DNA from: Dermacentor variabilis
Lineage: Eukaryota > Arthropoda > Arachnida > Ixodida > Ixodidae
NCBI RefSeq assembly: GCF_050947875.1
Contig: NC_134570.1
Coordinates: forward strand, 207,419,750-207,483,749
Direction: 5' to 3'
Length of the DNA: 64,000 nt
Shown here: positions 33,569 through 45,799 of the stretch, one piece after another
How the letters are laid out: each line of letters begins with the position of its first letter
Numbering within the stretch: position 1 is the stretch's first letter
Program-made: the position numbers and the translations under genes
Notes under the pieces: generated by a model
Seen by the model: the letters and a program-made list of their open reading frames with translations, nothing else
Told to the model about the DNA's origin: nothing
Databases searched by the model: none

Positions 33569-35225
33569 CATCATCATCATCATCCTCACCATCATCAGCC
33601 TGGTTACGCCCACTGCAGGGCAAAGGCCTCTCCCATACTTCTCGAACTACCCCGGTCATGTACTAATTGTGGCCATGTTGACCCTCCAAACTTCCTAATC
33701 TCATCTGCCCACCTAACTTTCTGTCGCCCCCTCCTACGCTTCCCTTCCCTCGGAATCCAGGCCGTAACCCTTAATGGCCATCGGTTATCTTCCCTCCTCA
33801 TCACATGTCCTGCCCATGCCCCCTCATTTCTTTTTCTTGATTTCAACTAAGATGTCATAACGCGCGTTTGTTCCCTCACCCAATCTGCTCTTTTCTTATT
33901 CTTTAACGTTACACCTATCATTCTTCTTTCCATAGCTCGTTGCGTTATCCTCAATTTAAGTAGAACCCTTTTCGTAAGCCTCCAGGTTTCTGCCCCGTAC
34001 GTGAGTACTGGAAAGACACAGCTGTTATACAGTTTTCTCTTGAGGGATAATGGCAACCTACTATTCATGATCTGCGAATGCCTGCCAAATGCACCCCAGC
34101 CCATTTTTCTTCTTCTGATTATTTCACTCTCACGATCAGGATCAGCAGTCATTACTTGTCCTAAGTAGATGTACTCCCATACCACTCCCAGTGCCTCGCT
34201 ACCTATCGTAAACTTCTGTTTCCTTCCGAGACTGTTAAACATTACTTTAGTTTTCTGCAGATTAATTTTTAGTCCCACCCTTCTGCTCTGCCTCTCCAGG
34301 TCAGTGAGCATGCATTGCAGTTGGTCCCCTGAGTTACTAAGCAAGGCAATATCATCAGCGAAGCGGAAGTTACTAAGGTATTCTCCATTTACTCTTATCC
34401 CCAATTCTTCCCAATCCAAGTCTCTGAATACCTCCTGTAAACACGCTGTGAATAGCATTGGAGTGATCGTATCTCCCTGCCTGACGCCTTTCTTTATTGG
34501 GATTTTGTTGCTTTCTTTATGGAGGACTACAGTGGCTGTGGAGCCACTATAGATATTTTTCAGTATTTTTACATGCGGCTCGTCTACACCCTGATTCCGC
34601 AATGCATCCGTGACTGCTGAGGTTTCGACTAAATCAAACGCTTTCTCGTAATCAATGAAAGCTATATATAATGGTTGGTTATATTCCGCACATTTCTCTA
34701 TCACCTGATTGATAGTGTGAATATGATCTATTGTTGAGTTGCCTTTACGGAATCTTGCGTGGTCCTTTGGTTGACGGAAGTCTAAAGTGTTCCTGATTCT
34801 ATTTGCAATTACCTTAGTAAATACTTTGTAGGCAACGGACAGTAAGCTGATCGGTCTATAATTTTTCAAGTCTTTCACGTCCCCTTTCTTATGGATTAGG
34901 ATTATGTTAGCGTTCTTCGAATATTCCGCTACGTTCGAGGTCATGAGGCATTGTGTATACAGGGTGGCCAGTTTTTCTAGAACAATCTGCCCGCCATCCA
35001 TCAACAAATCTGATGTTACCTGGTCCTCCCCAGCTGCCTTCCCCCTTTGCATAGCTCCCAAGGCTTTCTTTACTTCTTCCGGCGTTACCTGTGGGATTTC
35101 GAATTCCTCTAGACTATTCTCTCTTCCATTATCATTGTGGGTGCCACTCCTACTGTATAAATCTCTATGGAACTCCTCAGCCACTGGAACTATCTGACGA
35201 GCCATATAGTTCATAGTTCTATAGT
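33569..35225 (-). pseudogene. RTE-type LINE, 5'-truncated RT ORF with one frameshift
   Basis: On the minus strand a long frame runs from QIVPVAEEFHRDLY (a segment before the RT) through NIILIHKKGDVKDLKNYRPISLLS, FIDYEKAFDLVE (motif A), VRQGDTITPMLF, FRFADDIALLS (FADD catalytic box) and CVFPVLTYGAETWRL. Near 33,847 a single base is missing relative to the copy at 49.1-50.9 kb, and the C-terminal 80 residues continue in another frame to 33,604. It ends in a (CAT)n tail (reading ATG repeats on the minus strand). Endonuclease is absent. The near-open frame implies a young copy. The open frame continues past 35,225 into antisense SINE sequence, which is not part of the gene. Confidence 0.82.
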
Positions 35226-35230
35226 TCAGT

Positions 35231-35473
35231 GCAGCGGTGGCGTAGAAGTAGAACACCCGCCTCGCCTTCAAGCGGTCCGTGGTTCGAATCCCGGTGCCGC
35301 GCAATTTTCCACCGGATTAAAAAAAAATCCGCGTGTTGATAAAATTGCATACACAGGCGTGGAGTGTGGCCTGATCCCGGTGACCATAACCGGCAACGCA
35401 CTCCTCCCTCATCAGAGCAGGATTGGCCACCGTGGTGCAGTACTTTGCCACAACCTCCTATATGAACACAACA
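35231..35473 (+). mobile_element. tRNA-Gly-like SINE
   Basis: The head (35231-35302) resembles tRNA-Gly: GCAGCGGTGGCG..., an A-box-like TGGCGTAGAAG and a perfect B box GGTTCGAATCC (35281-35291). The acceptor ends pair imperfectly and the anticodon arm has extra bases, so it is not a functional tRNA gene. The body contains an A-rich run and a tail with CACAACCTCCTATATGAAC. It abuts the RTE copy in opposite orientation, and both lie inside one 12-bp duplication. Confidence 0.72.
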
Positions 35474-35571
35474 ATTACTCTGCTTATCATGCGCTTTATT
35501 TGCCCTAAATTATGTTTGACAAATAATGAGAGAGGGGAAGGTGCCTGTACACCTTCCCTGCGCTTCTCTGG

Positions 35572-38500
35572 CAGGGCCGGATTAAGAAAAATGAGGGCCC
35601 TGGGCTAATGGGCATGCAGGCGCCTTTTCCCTATACAGCCCCCCCCCCCTGTTGCCTGCTACGCTACTGGAAATATGCCATGTTTCATTTTAGTTGCACC
35701 AAATCAAAAAGAACGAAGTGCGATCAAAGGGATTATTATTGTTATTATTATAAGGAAAACAACAGAACTTGCTTGAAACGCGTGCTGTTGTAAACACCAA
35801 CACATATGTGCACTTTGTGATTATTCTGCATTCTGGTTTCAGCACAAGCTAGGCTTTTAGAAAACTTTAGAGCACTCAAGACGAACAAGAACGTAGAAAA
35901 GACAACACAGCTCAGATGTCGATCCTTCTAAAGCTAGGGTTTGCTTGCATCCCTATGTTTAATCCCTTGAGGAGACGCGTGGTTGTATCCAAAACATTCT
36001 TTATTAAAATTCAAGCAACAGACAGCAGTAATCGTTACCCACGTTACTCTATAAACATGCAATAACTAAATACAATACTTAAGGCAATACAAACACCCTA
36101 AGAATGCACTAGAATATAGATGAAAATTACCAACTATAACTACAAAACATTATATGAAAATATTTTCGTTAAAGGTAAGAGAAGCAAGGACGAAACCAAA
36201 TAAACGTGTCACTATCAAAAACAACAAAAATACTTTTCTTTATGCGCACTATAAATATCAGAAACAGAACAAACAAGAGACGAACAACGAAGATTTTCAT
36301 ATCTTGAATTACACTGCTCAGCGTTTCATTGGCAACGTGGAGGCTGGGAGGCGACACAACGAACTTATTGGAACTAGTCATGTATAGCGAAAACAGTCTT
36401 TCTTTAAAATGGCATCTTTCACGCCTTCGCGTTGGCGAAATCAGTTATAGTCTGTTCGAAAGATAGATCGCGGAGGAGGTCACTTACAATGGACATGATA
36501 CCAAGCGAGTTCACCTTGTCGTCAAGGAGGCTCGAACGTAGGCGATTTTTTATCAGCGACAAGTTGGAAAACAATCGTTCGGTCTCACAGTTTGCCACGG
36601 GTATGCTTAAGTACATAGGCAAAGCAATATAAAGGTTCGGAAACACATCAATAATCTTTCTTTCGTGCAGCAACTTCATTATTCCCAGGGGACTCATGTC
36701 CTGGCACACAATGTTGTGCAGAAACTTCGCAAACTGAACGATTTCAGTGGAAAATGCTGGCTCCAAATCATTTTTGTAGGTTTTCACCAACGTTTCAGCC
36801 TGCTGTGCCAGAGAGGCCTCGCTCCCAACTTCTGTCAGCAATTTTAGGAATCCGAACCTTTCGCAGAGTTCAGTGTAGGCAGCGTTTCGCCCTCGCAAAG
36901 CAGAGCTTAGACTGTCAAGTAAAACATTGTAGGTCTCTACGATAAACTTTTTCTGCCTCGTAGTTCACTATCGCTTTTTCCGTCAGGGTGCTTACTCAAA
37001 ACGATGCGTTTGCCCTCATACTGATAACACTGATTGGTACTAAGCGTGCGTGCTCTCTCTTCGAAGTTATAAAAGAGAGGTCGCAAAGAATTAACAAAGC
37101 CTTCTAGAGAGCTCAGCAGGTCTACAGCAGTTGAAATGTCTAGACTTGGTTTATGAAGTGCTACGCTCGTTTTGTCAAAGCGTTCCAAGATTGCACTCCA
37201 GAAAATCGCCATGAATGCAGTCTATAGTTTTGTCATTTTCTTCAAGAAAGAGTGCTCTTTGTTCCTAGTGTCACCGTTTTCTTCCTCGTTCGTTGATATA
37301 GCTTCAAAGCAACAGAAGACTGTATAGAAATTTTTCAGAATGGCCGTACATGATTCAGCGTGTCTTGGCCACCTTGTCTCAGAGAGACTCTTCAAAGCAA
37401 GCTGCTGGCCAGTTCCGCCCATGCTGTCCAAAAGATACCTCCATCGCTTAGGTGAGGCAGCAAAGAACACATACATTCTGTGAAAACAGTGAAAAATTTG
37501 ACTGCCTCAAGGCAACTGTCAACGCTACACGCTCCAACTAAGTTCAGTGAATGACCACCACACGGGACGTATACTGCCAATTTGTTCAGGTGTTTGATCT
37601 GAAGCTGCAGTGCTTTGTATTTTCCTGACATATTACTCGCATTACCATGATCTTGGCCCCTACTATCATGAATTGAGATGCCATTGGTCGTCAAGTGGGA
37701 CATCACGGTATCGAGAAGATGCAAGCCGGTATGCGATACAATTTGAGCAAATCCAAGAAAGCGTTCGTACACTTTCCCATTTAAATAGTATCATAAAACA
37801 ACTGACAGCTGATCAACGTGAGTAAGGTCTGGAGTCGAATCAATTAAAGAGAAGTATTTTGTGCATTTCACTTCGTCAACGAGACGTTCCTTGACAGCCT
37901 TTGCCATATACTCGATAAGTTCATCACAAATGGTTTTTGACAGATCCGGTGGGTAACCATTTCCGTTGTTCCCATGGGGTTTGATGTGCTCCTCTAGAAA
38001 GGTATCAAACTTGGCAATGGTCTCAAGCACTCCCATATAATTGTCATTTCTCGGTGAAGCAAAAATCTCCTCACTGCCCCTAAACGCTAGGTTGCGCTCA
38101 GCTACAAGCTTAACTACAACGACTACGCACTTCAACACCTCTGTTCAGTAAGCGGTCTCAGTGACAAGATGCTTAACCAGCTCCTTGTCAATTGTGCTGC
38201 TCGATTTCGAGCGGGCAAGCCATGCTGCCACGTAGTTTCGGTGCTCGACGCCGTTTTCATGTGCGCAAACCTTTTCTTCTGCTCTTTTACAATCAGAAAA
38301 GCCATGCGTGGTGAAAGCACTGGGCTTGCTTGAAATCGAAAATAGTTTGCACATGAAACAGTAAACGTAACCTACGGACTCCGAGTACATTAACCAGTGT
38401 CGCTAGAACTCCTCCCCATTTACAGTCTGTCGCACGAAAAGATGAGGTGACGTATAGCGTTTCTGTGTTTTGTATTGCCTTTCGGAAGACGGAAAATTTT

Positions 38501-40519
38501 CTGCCAGATTTTGAAAATACAATGGCGCTATTTCAAGGCATGCACTCCGAAAGCTGTCAGTAATAAAGTCCGGCCACTTAGCAGGGTCACTTCGGAGAAT
38601 CTCGCAACATACCTCTTGCTTCCGGGGTGTCTGTACTTCTCTGTTGCCGCAACGAGAAGCAATCTCAATCGTCCTCTCGAAGCATACTTTGTGGGTGGGA
38701 AAATGATTATTTCAAGCCAAACTAACAGAAAACAAGTGAGTCAGTTCTTGGAGTGTTGTTTCCTGGCGCTGATCAGTAAAAGGAGGCTCATCGGGGAGGT
38801 TTGGCACTTGTTGATCAGCATTAGTAGAAATCGCGCCTGGCGGACCGACACCTGGAGCTCTGTGGCAGGAGCCCGACCGAGTATCATAGAAGTTGCTGAC
38901 TCAGGAACAGGACAAGACTCCGTTAGCGTCGGTTGTTCAGAAATATGAACGACCGAGGTTGGCACCATTTTCACAGGATCCAGACAACCAAGATGAGTCA
39001 AACCTTGCTTCTTGCCAGGAAACTATGGTAATGGAGTTGGCAAGTCTTCCATAGAGACACAGTTGGTACTATTGGGAGTTCGACACGGAGTCTGGGTAGA
39101 GCGATCATACTGCTCCGTGGGAGCTGCATTCAGTAGGTACTTTGTCATTTCTTGTAGCTTCTTTTCCCGCTCTTATATTTCTAACTTCGCCTTTCGTTTA
39201 GACGCACCACTTTAATGCTTCCGACCGAGCAGCTCGGCAATCGTCAGTCCGACGCGACCGCAAGTGTCCAACAGTGGCCGTCCGAATGACTGGCGCACGC
39301 TGTCTGGATGGTCCGTGGCTGGCCGAGATTGGTGCGTCCCCCAGGAGCTCCTCAGCGGGCGGGCTTGTGCAAGCTTAACCGGCGGCTCGTGGCGGAATCG
39401 CAGCCCGCGATGAACTTTTATAGACGCGCGCCGCGTCTGTCTGTTACTAACGGCAGACGCGCAGGCGTTAAGCAGGCGTTCACATACGCATAGAGTTCCT
39501 TGTATAAATTTCTTCCTTCTCCGTACAAACTCATTCCTTCTCTCGTTCCGGTCTCGTCTTCCTATCGGCTAGGAGCAATCGTCTGTTCTGGGAAGTTCTC
39601 AATTTTGCTTTCGCCCTGTTGACGCCGTCCGCGAGAACGAAGAGGAGAGGGCGACTCCTAGCGCGGGCGAAGTTACGCACCCTCCGTCGCCTCTAAGTCA
39701 TCTTTTTCTACTTCTTTCTGGAAAGTTCGGCGGCCAGTCTGACCTACTTCTTCCGTCGAGCGCGCTCGAGGGTGCGCAGCCACTAGGCAGGAATGGGCCC
39801 TGGAGACAGATCTTTTTGTCCAGCTCTCCAACTTCCTCCTTCACTCTTCCACAACCTTAGCCCGAACAGTGAACATTCCATGCCCCACAGCACGCCGACA
39901 AAAGCGCCGTGTGACGTCTCCTTTCCTTTCCTGCCTATATAGACTGCCATCAGACTCATCATCATCTGCTATCGGACTCATCCTCGCCCGCCCAAATTAC
40001 CATCACGGTAAAGAAAAGTCGAATGAGAGGCACTGTTTGGTACTGCAGCACATCATTTCTATGAGAAGGACAGCGGCGGAACTATCTGAAAGGTGGAGGA
40101 TGGCGTGGTGGTGAAGAGAGGCAAGGGAGATATAAGTCCTCATCCCACATTACATGTTTTATGTGTTTCCCCCTTGCCCCACCTCTCCAGACAGCACTGG
40201 ACAGACGGACTGACAGGAAACCACGAAAACTCTTTGAGGCAAACGCACCTCGCTTCGTAAGAAAGAGGGCCCTGGCGGCGTGGCGGGAGATTCCTGTTTG
40301 TGCAGCTCGGCAAGCTCTCCCCAAATGACCATGTTAAACGCATGCTGTTACATTGGGCGGTTCTGGTTTTCTCGCTTCATACATGTAACTCGAAGTTCCG
40401 TTGCTCATGGTTCCTTATACTAAGCGGGTTAGAATAAATGGGCCCCCTTCTCCTATTGTCCGAGGTGAGGCCCTGGGCTGCAGCCTCCTTAGCTCCCCCC
40501 CCCCCTTAATCCAGCGTTG
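35572..40519 (-). mobile_element. hAT-superfamily DNA transposon (ZMYM/DUF4371 type), both ends present
   Basis: The left end CAGGGCCGGATTAAG (35572-35586) matches the right end CTTAATCCAGCGTTG (40505-40519) as an imperfect inverted repeat, 12 of 15. Flanks TTCTCTGG (35564-35571) and TTCTCTGA (40520-40527) form an 8-bp duplication with one mismatch, the size expected for hAT. Subterminal G/C runs and a shared CCTGGGCT motif lie near both ends. The transposase is on the minus strand. About 1.3 kb between transposase and right end is non-coding or unassigned. Confidence 0.82.
36419..39200 (-). pseudogene. hAT transposase (ZMYM1-like), broken by frameshifts
   Basis: A cut-and-paste transposase remnant on the minus strand. 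It begins with the SGASKRKAKLE...REKKLQEMTKYL basic start (about 39,190-39,110). Then come a variable linker, a TTF-like zinc region with YVYCFMCKLFS (38,145-38,390), a DUF4371-type catalytic region (37,791-38,138, with KYFSLIDSTPDLTHVDQLS), the CGGHSLNLVG block (37,392-37,772), and the C-terminal hAT dimerisation domain (36,419-36,898, with PVANCETERLFSNLSLIKNRLRSSL). Frame changes near 38,140, 37,780, 37,430, 37,217 and 36,930, and a stop near the start, abolish function. Full-length relatives are about 800 residues, which fits this span. It would bind the element ends as an oligomer. Confidence 0.85.
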
Positions 40520-40527
40520 TTCTCTGA

Positions 40528-42089
40528 TAAAAACGTCACGAGCGACGGAGGTGCCAGCGCGGCTGCGGCAGCAGTTGCTGCATATGCATCGGAGGTGCGG
40601 TGCCCGCGCCGGCGCTTGTGTTGGCGTAGTGTGGTGCCACATTATAAAAATGTAACATTTAATAATGCAAACAGCCTACGGATGCAGTTCATGTATGCAG
40701 CCTAAACAGCTTCGCTCGTAATCCGTCTCCTTGTGACTGTTGCAGCCCCACGAATTTTTTTCTTGCGATAGCAGTTATATGGGCACCCCAGGCACATTTC
40801 TGCCGTCGCCGTCGCCGTAACGTCCAAGGGCGATAAAATCGTCGCCGCCTGCCGAATGCTGTATGCGGGAATGAAAGCTTGAGAGGGTGAGCTGGCGAAC
40901 ACGGCTCAACCTCGCGTGTGCGAGCGAGGAAGGCAGGCCGGATAAAGGCCGGAAATGCGCACTCTCCTGTCGTGCGCGAGGCACGGAGGTGAGGAGAGAG
41001 GGAGGGGGTTCTTCCCCAGCGGCTGCTCCTTACGGCGCGGCCGTGCGCGCGGTGTATCTTCGAAGCGTTTTGTGACGTGGCCAAGTGCGCGTGCGCGCAG
41101 GGCTTATCTTCAAAGCAATCTGCGATGTTTACAAAGTGCGCGTAGTGCCTGTAGATTCATACGCGCTGTGCTTTCGATGTTTCGTTCGCGTTGAAGCCAG
41201 AGATGCACGAAGGTCAATTCGATCGTTGCTGTGCCCGCGATTGCCCACTCCGACATTTTGACAGCGAGTTTCCGCGCTCATCGAGCAAGACGTGTTCATG
41301 TTTGCCTGTGCGCGTGACACCATGCTTGTTAATTTAGTTGAAACACGTTGAAGGACTAGTTGGTTTGAATCCATGATAGAACGTGTAAGCGCGACTGAGC
41401 GTGGACGTAGAAAAAAAAACAGCGCTGTCCCTATTGGTCTGTTTCTTTCTGCGTCCTCGTTCGGTGGCGCTTACACATTATATCACGGTTAGTTGGTTGG
41501 TAAACGAATGTTTAAATGTTTATACGGCCGATAAAACTACCATCCGTAATTCATATTGCTATCTACTTATTCGCTATCGCAATCGGTGCTTCGCCTTTCG
41601 GGCGAAACTGCGACTTTTTTTTTTATCCCGTGTCCGTGGGTTATTTATCTGCTTTTATACATTTATGACGTTCAACGTTCTCCATGTAGGAACAGCGAAG
41701 CAGTGAAGGCAAGTTTCACAGCCAATTTTATGCAGCTCTGAAGGTCAGAGTGCAATGGCGTTCATGGTGCCATCAAGTAACAGAACCTGCGTCAGAGTCC
41801 CGAATTTTCGTTTTGAAACGTAATAACCAATAATATATGTAAAACAAAAGTTGCCTTACGTTTATCTTCCTCAACTAGACGATTCCCTGGCGTGATTTTT
41901 TTTTTCAGTAATACGTAATTTTTGTTTTTCACGTGGGGTGACAGCGGCTCCACGTTGGGCGTGTACGAAGAGTTAGCGTAATGAAAGCCGCTGTCAGCAT
42001 CGACTGTCAATCGAGCGCCGAAACTCTATTGTGACCCCCAAATACAGTCGGCAAACGGACCTTTAGTACTTTCGAAGTGGGTGAGGGTG
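40528..42089. other. Unassigned sequence, GC-rich first part
   Basis: 40.7-41.35 kb is GC-rich, with short overlapping openings on both strands and a CGCCGTCGCCGTCGCCGTAA stretch of the kind found in dispersed tick repeats. I cannot name a family. 41.4-42.1 kb is AT-rich and featureless. Confidence 0.35.
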
Positions 42090-42300
42090 GTGGTGGTGGT
42101 GAATTTTACAGCTCTCCATAGCGCCCATGCGTGGTGGTCGGCGGTTCTTTGCTTGCGGTGAGCGGCCCTCAGTCCAGGGCTCCACTTGCGGCTAGCGCTC
42201 TGCGGGCCCGGTCAATCAGACTCAGCTGATCATCCTGGCTCTCGCTGGCCAGCAGCTTCTCCCATCGCTCCGATGAAGGGTGTTGTATGGGATGTACGGC
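42090..42300 (-). pseudogene. I-clade LINE ORF2 C-terminal fragment
   Basis: On the minus strand this reads SSERWEKLLASESQDDQLSL, then IDRARRALAASGALD-stop, the extreme C-terminus of an I-clade ORF2, with the same SGALD ending as at 5.3 kb. The 3' UTR continues to about 42,080, next to a (GGT)n stretch. It is 5'-truncated. Confidence 0.65.
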
Positions 42301-42412
42301 AGTGATGGCCTGATGCACCCTCGTGATATGCTATAGGCTGGATTTAGCTGAGTACCATGGGCCCCGAGGAGGGTATGTCGTAGGATGTATTTTATTGAGG
42401 ATGTGCAAACTA

Positions 42413-43408
42413 GGGGCCCTATAACGTAAAACTATTCCAATATATTTTTATTCCAATCCGCTGACGTCAAATTCGCGTAGGCACCGACGGAAGCACCGAC
42501 GGAAGCACCAGGCAGTCACCCGCAAGGTTGTCTTAAGAGACCAATCAAACGCTGTCCTCGTTCATAGGAGGTCACTTTTGCTTGCTTAAAAAACGAATAA
42601 CATTGCTGACACTGAGCAGCTTCTCTTATCGAATTGGCTGACAAGAGGCGAGCAGCTCGCTCAAGTGGAGAGGGATTCCATAGGGCCGAGCTACTGCACA
42701 GAAAATCGATAACCGGATGAAGAAGGTGGTGCCGGCGTCTGCGATTGGTCTGCTTTCCCTTACTTAGCTTGCGGTGACTGGTCGAAAATCGCGGTGGCAT
42801 GCAACAGAAGCTTAAGAATTATGCTAAAACAGATCCTCAGCAAAGAATAGTTGGCCGAGTGAGGTCGTAAACGTATCCAAAGTGCTCGAAAATGTTACAT
42901 GCCCACGCAGGAAGTTTCATTATACGCAAATATACCCATGCTCTCCGGCAGGTGCGAGTACCCAGCGCCTGAGCGATCGGCGGCAGCCATGTTTTATTCC
43001 TTTCAGAACGGGGCAGCCTGCAGCTATTCAGAAGAAAATTCAGTTTTGTTAGGCATATTATTGCGTCTTTAATGCGTACACGTCAACTTGACGCGGTGAG
43101 TTTTCGCGGTTTTGTGACGTCGCATGACAGGCGGGAGAAGTGGGTCAGCCCGTAAACTTTTGACCAATAGCCGGGGGCTAGTGGCGAAAAGTTGTCGAAT
43201 GAGAAATAACTATCTTTCTTTTTTCGGTCGAACCATGCATAATCAGTGTGCACAAGTGATATCAGATGGGGAACTATCGCGGTTGTCGTGACGTCGCGTG
43301 ACTGACAGGTGAAATGGAGGTGGGCCAAAAAAGTTTTTGACCAATCGCGGAGAGCTAATTACAGAATTGGAATAGAAAAGTTTGGAATAGTTTTACGTTA
43401 TAGCGCCC
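42413..43408. mobile_element. Non-autonomous DNA transposon (MITE-like) with about 45-bp terminal inverted repeats
   Basis: The left end GGGGCCCTATAACGTAAAAC, continuing ACTATTCCAA, is mirrored at the right end (43,360-43,408: ...TTGGAATAGTTTTACGTTATAGCGCCC). Similarity extends through a second ATTCCAAT block, about 45 bp in all. The flanks share TA or CTA (42410-42412 and 43408-43410). No transposase is present in the 1 kb. Internally, 43,095-43,200 and 43,275-43,380 are diverged direct repeats. The superfamily is unassigned (TA suggests Tc1/mariner, CTA suggests PIF/Harbinger). Confidence 0.75.
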
Positions 43409-43410
43409 TA

Positions 43411-44031
43411 GGATACTTGCCAGTTTTGTTTGCCTCACCTGAGCGATTTCTCTTCATTTGGTGTTCGGTGGGCCCCGCTTATATAACTTCGTTGTCTTTG
43501 GAGCATTAATAGTTGCTCAAGTTTGCGTGCGTCTGCGATGGATTGTTCAAACTTTGCTGTGATTAATTGAGCTGCTGTTCAAGATCCCTTCTGTTTGAGC
43601 AAGCCGTTGTCATTGCTGACCCCTCGGTGGTAAAACGTTTTCCTCAAAATTTTATACGCTAGCTTCACTACGCTAGCGAAAAGTATACGCTATCTCCACT
43701 ATGCATGCATGACTTATGCCGCTAGCTAAAGTGGCAGATTACCGTGATTGCATAACAATATCGTAGCGTCCAGATCGAGCCATACCAGCTCCGTCGATCA
43801 AAATTTGGCCTGCCTACTTGCTACCTGCGGTGACATAAAGACACTGATGATAAAAGCAGCCTCTTGCTCAGTCTAATCTCCCGCCACGCACAAGGTATTA
43901 GCCATGTTTTCACGTAATTATTGAGATAATCAGTTTGTATAAATCCTGATAGCGCTAAGCAAAGAGTTATAAAGAACTCTGGAGAAAAAGCTCCCCATAG
44001 CGCCCATGCGTTGTAAACGGCAACCGCAAGG
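43411..44031. other. Unassigned sequence
   Basis: No recognisable gene or element. Confidence 0.35.
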
Positions 44032-44040
44032 GCGCCGCCA

Positions 44041-44271
44041 CCTTGTGGCTCTGGCGTTGCGTTGCTAAGCACGAGGTCGCAGGACCGAATCCCGGGCGCG
44101 GCGGCCACAACTCGATGGGAGCGAAATGCAAGAATGCTCGTTTACCGCCATTGGGTGTACGTTAAAGAACCCCAGGTGGTCAAAATTATTCCGAAGGCCC
44201 CCTAATACGGCATGCCTCGTAATCAGATCGTGGTTTTTTGCACTTAAGACCCCAGAATTATTTTTTTAATT
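44041..44271 (+). mobile_element. Ruka-like SINE with 9-bp target-site duplication
   Basis: B box GGACCGAATCC at 44082-44092, the GAACCCCAGGTGGTC block and an ACCCCAGAATTA-T-rich tail identify the same family as the copies at 1.2 and 31.7 kb. GCGCCGCCA flanks it at 44032-44040 and 44272-44280. The body is more diverged than the 31.7-kb copy. Confidence 0.78.
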
Positions 44272-44281
44272 GCGCCGCCAT

Positions 44282-45394
44282 GTTGCTGGTATCTGCGCAC
44301 GCGCAGGTCCAGACTACGAGATCGACTTCGGACAAGACGCGCAATCAACGCGATCCCAAGCCTTCTTCGGTATGGTGGCGCCTTTTAGTTGAGGCGCCTG
44401 CAAACGTTACTTTTCACACACCGTACATTTTCCCTCAAAATTTTCTAAAATAGCATCCGACTCAAATGTATACGAATGAACTTTAAGTGTTGTCCATACG
44501 GACGTGCTACATGTCAATGGTTGTTTTTATCATATTATTTTGAATATCTTTAGCGTTACAAAAATGGGTCATACTAACATGTGGGTGCCACTGAAGGTGC
44601 CACTTCGTTTCACTCATCTTTTCCTTTTGAGTTGGTTAATTAACTCTATGGACCTAAGCAGGTGGCAGCGAGCCGGGAAACTGTTTTGATTTTCACCTAG
44701 CAGATGGCGCCACGGCATGAGCGCTGGCGCAACAGAACACTCTAAACGCCTAAGTCTTTTATGCAATAATAATTTGATTCTACACTCTACTACGTTAGGC
44801 GATGACGGTTTGTTCAATGTTGATTTCTAGCAGGGGACGAATGGCCTTCGCCGAGAACGCTTGATATGCCAGAACTTCCTGCAAATGATAATTACATGTA
44901 GGGTTGGTAAATTACAGAAAGTTCTTTTTAATAAAATTGGAAAGCGAACATTTTTCTCATTTCTAAACAAACTAAACTATAACAGGGCAATGATGAGCGT
45001 TTTATAAAGAAACATTCGTCTAGTCTCACTGATATCGCTTGATACATACATAGCTGACCATAACTGCACTACGGCTCAGCTGAGAAGCTTGCAGTGTGGC
45101 GCAACTAAAAGGTCATCGTATTTCGCCAACCAAGAAAGCGACAGTAATGGGACCCAGGAAAAGCACTTGACTGTGCCGAATTTACAAAACGCTCTTACTC
45201 AACGTAGAGAGAGTGAGACGTAATGAAAGGTACGGAGGTTAGCCCAACACACTCGCGGTGTGCCACCCTCTACTGGTGGTGTGGAGAAAACGAAGCTACA
45301 GCAGAACTCATCTGACGATGACTTTCGACGGTAATATGAGTGGCATTCGAGCTAAGTAGTGACACACATTGTCTATTAAGTGACGCTTATTCCA
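44282..45394. other. Unassigned sequence
   Basis: No gene, repeat or element that I can support. Short openings only. Confidence 0.35.
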
Positions 45395-45565
45395 AATTAG
45401 GGGGTTTTACGTGCCAAAAACTCGATCTGATTACGAGGCACGCCGTAGTGGGGGGTCTGGAATAATTTAGACCAACTGGGATTCTTTGACGTGCACCTTA
45501 ATATAAGTATACAGGTGTTTTCTTCGCATTTCGCCCACGTAGAAATGCGGCCGCCGTGGCCCAAT
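45395..45565 (-). mobile_element. Ruka-like SINE, 5'-truncated
   Basis: The minus strand shows the AAACCCCCTAATT tail, the CATAATCAG-type motif (reverse complement of CTGATTACGAGGCACGCC) and the CAGTTGGTC block. The tRNA-like head is lost after the GGCCGC motif at about 45,550, where unrelated GC-rich sequence and the GATA microsatellite follow. Confidence 0.65.
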
Positions 45566-45623
45566 TCCTAGTGGCCACGGCGCCAACTAGTAGCCAACTT
45601 GGGCCACTGGGTCGGCCTAGCAG

Positions 45624-45795
<172 letters not shown>

Positions 45796-45799
45796 TGCA

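Larger units (their letters stand above)
33557..35485. mobile_element. RTE plus SINE composite bracketed by a 12-bp direct repeat
   Basis: ATTACTCTGCTT is found immediately outside the RTE tail (33557-33568) and immediately outside the SINE end (35474-35485). The duplication that should belong to the RTE insertion therefore encloses the SINE as well. Either the SINE landed at the RTE 5' end, or the two were co-inserted. Confidence 0.6.

Noticed and set aside
35231..35302. Functional tRNA-Gly gene
   Set aside because: The anticodon arm has extra bases and acceptor pairing is imperfect; the tail and AT-rich run show it is a SINE head.
33847..35304. Single intact 485-residue RTE protein
   Set aside because: The first about 27 residues come from antisense SINE sequence, the endonuclease is missing and the C-terminus is in another frame.
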